In this document: positions 18,545 to 23,083 of the stretch, piece after piece
How positions within the stretch are numbered: the first letter of the stretch is position 1
Layout of the letters: each line of letters begins with the position of its first letter
Assembly (NCBI GenBank): GCA_964583165.1
Contig: CAZOVK010000039.1
Location: 1-23,083 of the forward strand
Length of the DNA: 23,083 nucleotides
Direction: 5' to 3'
Source of the DNA: CAZOVK01 sp964583165
GTDB taxonomy: Bacteria > Bacillota > Clostridia > Lachnospirales > WRAX01
Made by a program: the position numbers and the translations under genes
Notes under the pieces: model-generated
The model's input: the letters and a program-made list of their open reading frames with translations, nothing else
The model's database searches: none
Told to the model about the DNA's origin: nothing

Positions 18545-19126
18545 CTACCTTTCTATCAGCTTAAATGCGCGGTAATAGTTATCGTCGGTGATGTCGCCAA
18601 ACAGCCTTAGTTCTCCCTCATAAACCCCTGGGAAGAACATGACAACAGGCGTGTTGTCAATCCTTGGGTGCAGGTTATTGAGGACGGTATGGGAGCGAAT
18701 GACAGGCCATGCTTTGCCTACGCCCGACAGAAAGATTATGTCCTTGTCGGATTCTATGCTCTCGGATATTTTGCTCACAATCAGGTTTTCGGGTTGCGTC
18801 ATACGCAAGGTTTGTTTTATCGGTTCAATGATTGCCATACTGCCTTTGGTTTTCTCCATTTCCAATGTTTTGTCAAAGTAGCCTTTTTCCCTTAATATCT
18901 CAATCATCATTCTATATAAATCAAAATGAACAATGCGGACATCGCTGTGCTCTATATTGATACTTTGTACCAGATAGTCAATATGCGAACGTACAATCAG
19001 CTCATCCTCCGCATTATAGTCAAAAATCCAGAAGTTAATCTCGTTGCCAAGCCCCTTACCAACGCGAAAGCTTTTCTCTAGTATTTTCGGTTTTATGAGG
19101 TCAAGCCGCTGGTTTAGCGTAAGCAT
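18545..19126 (-). CDS. brxB: BREX protein BrxB (DUF1788)
   Basis: 193 residues, the usual BrxB size. It starts LTLNQRLDLIKPKILEKSFR and ends with a segment FFPGVYEGELRLFGDITDDN typical of DUF1788. BrxB is a small core BREX component. The frame is intact and ends at TAG, eight bases before the brxC ATG, so the operon continues directly. That it ends in TAG shows the host uses TAG as a normal stop. The ribosome binding site (GGATGA) is weak, suggesting some dependence on upstream translation. Confidence 0.88.
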   Translation of the reverse strand: MLTLNQRLDLIKPKILEKSFRVGKGLGNEINFWIFDYNAEDELIVRSHIDYLVQSINIEHSDVRIVHFDLYRMMIEILREKGYFDKTLEMEKTKGSMAIIEPIKQTLRMTQPENLIVSKISESIESDKDIIFLSGVGKAWPVIRSHTVLNNLHPRIDNTPVVMFFPGVYEGELRLFGDITDDNYYRAFKLIER

Positions 19127-19166
19127 TATCTATCATCCAATCCGTTTCAATCATTCATTGCTATTT

Positions 19167-19766
19167 TCAGTAAAGTAATATTGCGTCGGCGAAAGCTTCA
19201 TTGCCGTTTCTGATAATGGCAAGCTCTGTTGTATCGCAAAGAGGTCTTGTTATCGCCAAATCACTGCCCGATTTCTTCGCAAGCCCCACTTCAACAAGGA
19301 TTCGTTTGTAGACATTGCGGACATCCTCTAAGTTGCTCTTTGTCCACGTGGCTACACGCTCGCTTTCTTGTATCTTTCTTTCAAAGAAAACCACGAAATC
19401 AGTATTACTCATCACGGTTTTGCCGCTTAGAAACCCGTCAGCGTATACTTCACGCATAAATTCGCAAAACAACCTGTCTGTCTTTATGACGGCTAAAAGC
19501 GTAACTAGTTTTGCTGTCTGTTCATCGCCGAAAGCCAGCATCTTTAGTTGTTCGCTGTTGAGCGCAACCAGCCTTGACATTATCTTTCGCGGTAGGTCTT
19601 TCCTTCTACGTTCTTTACTTAACTGGTAGATGTTATCTTCTACTGATAACCCGATTATATCATCTATACCGTTTCCATCACATATAAGCAATGCCGTTCG
19701 TCTAGTTTCCGCAAAGAGCAGCGGCATGTCTTTTATAGCTGATGAATACTCTATATCTTGTAGCAC
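19167..19766 (-). CDS. brxA: BREX protein BrxA (DUF1819)
   Basis: 199 residues in the DUF1819 pattern: YSSAIKDMPLLFAETRRTALL, then DNIYQLSKERRRKDLPRKIM, then a winged-helix-like C-terminus. BrxA is a small DNA-binding core BREX protein and normally the first gene of the operon, as here. The start is odd. The GTG at 19766 has no good ribosome binding site and is directly preceded in frame by ATG-GTA-ATC-TAA, so either GTG is used weakly or a fourth-codon nonsense mutation has hit an original ATG start. The rest of the frame is intact. Confidence 0.85.
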   Translation of the reverse strand: MLQDIEYSSAIKDMPLLFAETRRTALLICDGNGIDDIIGLSVEDNIYQLSKERRRKDLPRKIMSRLVALNSEQLKMLAFGDEQTAKLVTLLAVIKTDRLFCEFMREVYADGFLSGKTVMSNTDFVVFFERKIQESERVATWTKSNLEDVRNVYKRILVEVGLAKKSGSDLAITRPLCDTTELAIIRNGNEAFADAILLY

Positions 19767-19839
19767 TTAGATTACCATTCAGGCTCTATATAAGTTTTCA
19801 GGCAACAATTCTACAAAATCTGCCTATTCCTTATGAAGT

Positions 19840-19868
19840 ATTTTATCATACAGTGTCACATAATTCAA
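19840..19868 (-). promoter_or_regulatory. Likely promoter of the BREX operon
   Basis: On the minus strand TTGAAT (19863-19868) and TAAAAT (19840-19845) are separated by 17 bases, giving a leader of about 65 bases before brxA. It is the best sigma-A match between brxA and the divergent gene. Confidence 0.5.
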
Positions 19869-19935
19869 GCTTATAGTTCTGTTTTTTCGACAGCACATTC
19901 CGTCTTTTAACGTGATTTGCCGCAGTTTGTCAAAA

Positions 19936-19950
19936 CAAGTTGACAACTTG
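19936..19950. promoter_or_regulatory. Operator-like palindrome over the -35 box
   Basis: CAAGTT-gac-AACTTG is a perfect inverted repeat that covers the TTGACA -35 element of the rightward promoter. A second inverted repeat, GTCAA...TTGAC, overlaps it at 19929-19944. A repressor bound here would block the rightward gene and might also influence the divergent BREX promoter about 70 bases away. Confidence 0.5.
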
Positions 19951-19967
19951 GGTGGATATGCTATAAT
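19940..19967 (+). promoter_or_regulatory. Promoter of the gene divergent from BREX
   Basis: TTGACA (19940-19945), a 16-base spacer and TATAAT (19962-19967) are a consensus sigma-A promoter about 40 bases before the ATG at 20008. Confidence 0.75.
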
Positions 19968-20007
19968 TTACATGTTTTTGTTAATTTTGTCACTAAAAGA
20001 GGCTGAA

Positions 20008-20580
20008 ATGGGTATTGTGATATGTGAGATTGAACGGGCGACCAATGGTCATAGCTTTGATTCCCATAGATATAGCCTTGACGATATTGACCAAAGCAGT
20101 ATTGTCTATGAGGACCAAAGGGAAATAGTTTGGAAAGAGTATGGGGAAACAGAAAAGCTTAGGAAACCGATATACCTAAAGCGCGAAGCCGATAAGCGCG
20201 CAGGGTATCCTTCGGCTTTTTGTTATTTTCTGGATGGTTCTAGGAGAACATATAGGATTGACGATATGGCTTTTGGAAAGAATATATATCCCATTGTGGT
20301 CAGACAAGTTGGTGTCGGGTATACAGTTAGAGATGAACGCCTTTCCATGCACCCTGTTAGCGCAACAAAGCCCTATATTATTGTTGTTTTGCCGGATAAG
20401 GCGTTCAGTGGAAGTTGGGATACTTCAGACCAAATTTGAACGTTGCTAGGCAATATCAACACAAGTCTAAACTATGGCAAATATGCCAATCTTACAATTG
20501 ACAGACTATTGGTATATAGCACAGATATGGACGAAAAGTACGAGAAGAATCGGGGCCCCAATGCTAAACTTTTTGGTTGA
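20008..20580 (+). pseudogene. Unknown protein, in-frame TGA and probably 3'-truncated
   Basis: The ATG at 20008 follows AGAGG at good spacing and opens MGIVICEIERATNGHSFD. The frame stops at TGA (20437-20439) after 143 residues but continues in frame with sensible codons (TLLGNINTSLNYGKYANLTI, VYSTDMDEKYEKNRGPNAKL) to a second TGA at 20578. I do not recognise the family. CYFLDGSRRTYRIDDMAFG, with DGS followed by hydrophobic strands, faintly recalls NurA-type nucleases, but that is weak. The first TGA could be a mutated Arg (CGA) or Trp codon. It is divergent from the BREX operon, where transcriptional regulators are often found, yet it has no HTH. Confidence 0.55.
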
Positions 20581-20658
20581 CAAACACAAACATTTTGTAT
20601 AGTAGCTCTCCCATCTTTTACTTGTTGGAAATATTTCTTAAAAATTACAAAAAAATAC

Positions 20659-20687
20659 TTGATTCCTACAAATAGTTATGCTACAAT
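20659..20687 (+). promoter_or_regulatory. Promoter of the SLH protein gene
   Basis: TTGATT (20659-20664), 17 bases, TACAAT (20682-20687). Transcription would start near 20694, leaving an unusually long leader of about 250 bases before the ATG at 20943. Confidence 0.7.
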
Positions 20688-20703
20688 CCATTGGTAAAAT
20701 ACA

Positions 20704-20776
20704 TTGAGGTTGGGGTGTTTTCGCGTCAAGAAAACAAGTATTAAAAGGTGAAACATTTTGATACTTGTCCCCTCAA
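20704..20776 (+). promoter_or_regulatory. Long hairpin in the SLH-gene leader
   Basis: ACAAGTATTAAAA (20734-20746) pairs with TTTTGATACTTGT (20756-20768), 13 bp with one G-U and a nine-base loop GGTGAAACA. Outside it TTGAGG (20704-20709) can pair with CCTCAA (20771-20776). There is no following T-run, so it looks like an mRNA-stabilising or regulatory 5' structure rather than a terminator. It does not match a riboswitch I know. Confidence 0.6.
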
Positions 20777-20787
20777 CACTACACCAT

Positions 20788-20834
20788 CGAAAGGAGTGCT
20801 TATGGAAAGACAGACTTCATCCTTTCGTTACTAG
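20788..20834 (+). promoter_or_regulatory. Possible leader peptide with self-pairing ribosome binding site
   Basis: AAAGGAG lies seven bases before an ATG (20802) that opens the 10-codon frame MERQTSSFRY ending at TAG (20834). CGAAAGGA (20788-20795), which contains the Shine-Dalgarno sequence, is a perfect inverted repeat of TCCTTTCG (20820-20827) inside codons 7-9. Translation of the short frame would thus compete with closure of the hairpin. Whether the peptide is made is unknown. Confidence 0.45.
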
Positions 20835-20942
20835 CGAACTTACTTCTCCACCTTTCCTGTCATTCCTTTATGGTTGCAAAGCGTAGTTCCTCATTATAAT
20901 ACGCTTAATATATAGCAACGACTCATAAAAAGGAGGCAGGAC

Positions 20943-23083
20943 ATGGGTAAGCGAATTTTCGCACTTATCCTGACCGTGGTACTGACACTCTCACTGATGT
21001 CAGTCACTGCGCTAGGGGCGGCTTATGCCGACACCAATGGTCACTGGGCGGAAACTGTCATCGAAAAGTGGAGCGGTTACAATGTAATCGTAGGCTGGAA
21101 CGGTAATTTCATGCCCGATAATAACATCACACGCGCCGAAATGGCAGTAGTCTTCGACAAGATAATGAAATACGTCGAAACTTCCAAAACGTATTTCCCC
21201 GACCTTCCAGCAGATTTCTGGGGGACAGCAGCACTTCTGAAGACTAATGCTGCCCAAGTGTTTGTCGGTGACGGTTACACAATGCGTCCGCTTGACAACA
21301 TCACATGGCAAGAGCTGGCTATCACGGCTTGCAAGGTATTGGGTATTGAACCTGTAAGCAAGATAACGCTCAACGATAACACGATTGACGTAGCTAAAGG
21401 CTATGTGCAAGCACTAATGGATTTAGGCTACATAGGTAAAACGAACCCTAACTACACCTACAGCGCGTCAGCTTATGTCACTCGCGCCCAAGTAATGAAG
21501 CTTCTTGACAACATTATCGCGGGCTTTTATCAAAAAGCCGGCACATACACAAATGACGTAAACGGCAACGTAGTCGTATCCGCATCCGGCACAGTCCTTA
21601 AAGACATGACTATTGACGGCACTCTCATCATAGCTGAAGGCGTTGGTGAAGGCGAAGTCACACTTGAAAATGTTATCGTAACAGGCGAAACAATCATCCG
21701 CGGCGGCGGTGCGAACTCAATTGTCGTATCTGGTAACTCCAAACTCGGCAAGGTCACTGTCATAAAGAACGGCGACGGTGAAGTTTCTGTCAAAGTCACT
21801 GGCAATGCAAAAGTCGATGTCGTTATTGCCGAAGATGGAAGCATCAACGTAAGCGGTACAGTTTCTCGCGTAGACGTCAAAGGCGATGTAGCAGTTTCAC
21901 TCGTCGGTGCTAAAGTCGAAACAATCAACATAGACTCCAAATCCGAAGTAACAATCGACCAAGCTTCTGCTGTTACTGCTGTCAATGTTTCTGCTCCCGC
22001 CACTCACGTAGAGGTAGCCGGTACAGTAGCAAACATCACAGCAACCAAAGAAGCTACCGGTGCCACAATCGAAGCGACTGCTACGGCGAAAGTCACTACG
22101 GTAACCGTTTCAGCGCCTGAAGCTAAACTAGAGGTAGCCGGTACAGTCACAAACCTCACCACAACCAAAGAAGCCACAGGCACAACAATTGAAACAGCTT
22201 CCACAGCCAAAATCACAACCGTAACCGCGCAGGCGGTCGGCACAACTATTGAAGGCAGCGGCACAATCACAAATGTTAAGGCTCAGGCCAATGATGTTGC
22301 CGTCTCCACGCCAAACACTAAGGTTGAAGTAGCCGCCGGTGTCACGGGCACAACCGTCGGCGACACAGAAGTCAAAGGCGGCACAACAGTCACAACCAAC
22401 AACACAGGAACCGGCTCAACCACAACCCCATCAACAGGCGGCGGTGGCGGGGGAAGCTCTGACCCGACACCAGCTACAGTTTCAGTCACTAACATAACTG
22501 TAACCAGTGCAACAACATTCACATTCACAGCCCCCGCTGACATCACGGGCATTAAGGTTGGAGCAACAACCGTAGCTATGACAGGCACGACAGCCCCATA
22601 CGCAACAAAAGCCTCCGGCACAGGGAATGTAACGTGGACCGCCACTTTGGCCGCAACCGCCCCATTGACAGCAACAGCTCAAACCCTGACTGTTAGCAAG
22701 ACAGGGTATACGAGCTATACCAACGCCACTGCGCTGGCCTACACTCTCGTTACAGTAACGGGTGTTAGTGTAAGTGATGCAACAACGGTAACAGTAACGC
22801 TGAGTGGAGCTAAGGCTGGGTTGACGAAGGATGACTTTGCAGCAGCAACCTACACAATATCGGATGTTAGCGGAGCAGGCACAGCAAATATTATCACAAA
22901 TGCTACACCTAATGCAGGCAACACAGTCTACACACTAATACTTACAACTAGTGTAGCTTCCGGACACTATGTAAAAATTTCTGCGACAGGCTCAAACCTT
23001 GGTGCAAGCAGTGCAAGTGCACAGTATGCAGCAAGCGGCGACGCAAGCCTTAAGCTTTCAACAGCAGGTTCAGCAGCTGGCAA
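20943..23083 (+). CDS. S-layer-homology (SLH) surface protein, 3' partial
   Basis: ATG 20943 follows a strong AAAGGAGG site. The frame stays open for 713 codons to the window end. A signal peptide (about residues 1-29: MGKR, hydrophobic core, AYA cleavage site) is followed by three SLH domains (about residues 30-195: NGHWAETVIEKW, FPDLPADFWGTAAL, and TLNDNTIDVAKGYVQALM). SLH triplets anchor proteins to pyruvylated cell-wall polysaccharide. Next comes a Thr/Val/Gly-rich region with beta-helix-like short repeats, two 40-residue tandem repeats, a linker with six glycines, then Ig-like beta-rich segments. It is probably an exported surface-layer or adhesion protein. It is unrelated to the defence genes. 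Long open frames on the opposite strand are codon-bias shadows. Confidence 0.92.
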   Translation, partial: MGKRIFALILTVVLTLSLMSVTALGAAYADTNGHWAETVIEKWSGYNVIVGWNGNFMPDNNITRAEMAVVFDKIMKYVETSKTYFPDLPADFWGTAALLKTNAAQVFVGDGYTMRPLDNITWQELAITACKVLGIEPVSKITLNDNTIDVAKGYVQALMDLGYIGKTNPNYTYSASAYVTRAQVMKLLDNIIAGFYQKAGTYTNDVNGNVVVSASGTVLKDMTIDGTLIIAEGVGEGEVTLENVIVTGETIIRGGGANSIVVSGNSKLGKVTVIKNGDGEVSVKVTGNAKVDVVIAEDGSINVSGTVSRVDVKGDVAVSLVGAKVETINIDSKSEVTIDQASAVTAVNVSAPATHVEVAGTVANITATKEATGATIEATATAKVTTVTVSAPEAKLEVAGTVTNLTTTKEATGTTIETASTAKITTVTAQAVGTTIEGSGTITNVKAQANDVAVSTPNTKVEVAAGVTGTTVGDTEVKGGTTVTTNNTGTGSTTTPSTGGGGGGSSDPTPATVSVTNITVTSATTFTFTAPADITGIKVGATTVAMTGTTAPYATKASGTGNVTWTATLAATAPLTATAQTLTVSKTGYTSYTNATALAYTLVTVTGVSVSDATTVTVTLSGAKAGLTKDDFAAATYTISDVSGAGTANIITNATPNAGNTVYTLILTTSVASGHYVKISATGSNLGASSASAQYAASGDASLKLSTAGSAAG
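21975..22214 (+). repeat. Tandem 40-residue (120-bp) repeats in the SLH protein
   Basis: Two consecutive 120-bp units (21975-22094, 22095-22214) encode V-S-A-P-...-(H/K)(V/L)EVAGTV-N-...-TKEATG-TIE...TAK. A third, degenerate partial unit follows with TTIEGSGTITNVKA. The period is exactly 40 codons. Such repeats are prone to copy-number change by recombination and are common in cell-surface proteins. Confidence 0.75.

Noticed and set aside
657..18547. TAG reassigned to a sense codon (in-frame TAGs in int and pglZ)
   Set aside because: brxB and the Y-family polymerase gene end at TAG at their natural C-termini, int itself has a second TAG as true stop, and other genes are broken by TAA or TGA, so recoding of TAG does not explain the pattern.
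21012..22682. Several long minus-strand open frames opposite the SLH gene
   Set aside because: They mirror the Thr/Val/Ala-rich codons of the plus-strand gene, give low-complexity proteins and have no ribosome binding sites. They are shadows.
1..23083. CRISPR array
   Set aside because: No series of regularly spaced short direct repeats was seen. The only tandem repeats are the 120-bp units within the SLH gene.

Overview
The window looks like chromosomal DNA of a Gram-positive Clostridia-like bacterium (Bacillota). The evidence is strong GGAGG-type ribosome binding sites, consensus sigma-A promoters, an ImmR/ImmA-like pair, Tn916-type int/xis, a Firmicutes-type dinB plus small-partner pair, and an SLH-domain surface protein. 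No species can be named from the sequence alone.

Layout. (1) 1-540: a tRNA-Val(CAC) with a probable terminator, then an intact cytidine deaminase-like gene. (2) 657-7450: a decaying integrative-element region. It holds a tyrosine integrase with an amber codon just before its catalytic-Tyr segment, a frameshifted excisionase, a divergent Cro-like/ImmR-like repressor pair with near-consensus promoters, a broken ImmA-like protease, a frameshifted Y-family polymerase with its small partner gene (also frameshifted), duplicated gene scraps, and a conserved unknown gene split by a repeat. Two copies of a ~94-bp structured repeat lie inside two of these genes. (3) 7516-19766, minus strand: a defence island built on a BREX type-1 locus (brxA, brxB, brxC, pglX, pglZ), with an intact ABC-type ATPase plus putative PD-(D/E)XK nuclease pair between pglX and pglZ and a NERD-helicase gene downstream where brxL would be expected. 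brxA and brxB look intact apart from an uncertain brxA start. brxC and pglX are joined by a large internal deletion, pglX and pglZ carry frameshifts, pglZ has an in-frame TAG, and the NERD-helicase an in-frame TAA. (4) 19912-20580: a divergent unknown gene with an in-frame TGA and an operator-like palindrome over its promoter. (5) 20659-end: promoter, long structured leader with a possible 10-codon upstream ORF, and the 5' part of a large SLH-domain protein that runs off the window.

How it fits together. BREX normally uses PglX (methylation), BrxC (ATPase), PglZ (phosphatase-fold) and BrxA/BrxB to block phage. As read here the system cannot be functional, while the embedded ATPase-nuclease pair remains open and translationally coupled to its neighbours. 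Seven independent one-base losses, all in short homopolymer runs, plus several nonsense codons point either to recent degeneration of the accessory DNA or, for the one-base losses, to systematic homopolymer error in the assembly. The data given here cannot separate the two, though the nonsense codons and the brxC/pglX deletion are not typical sequencing errors.
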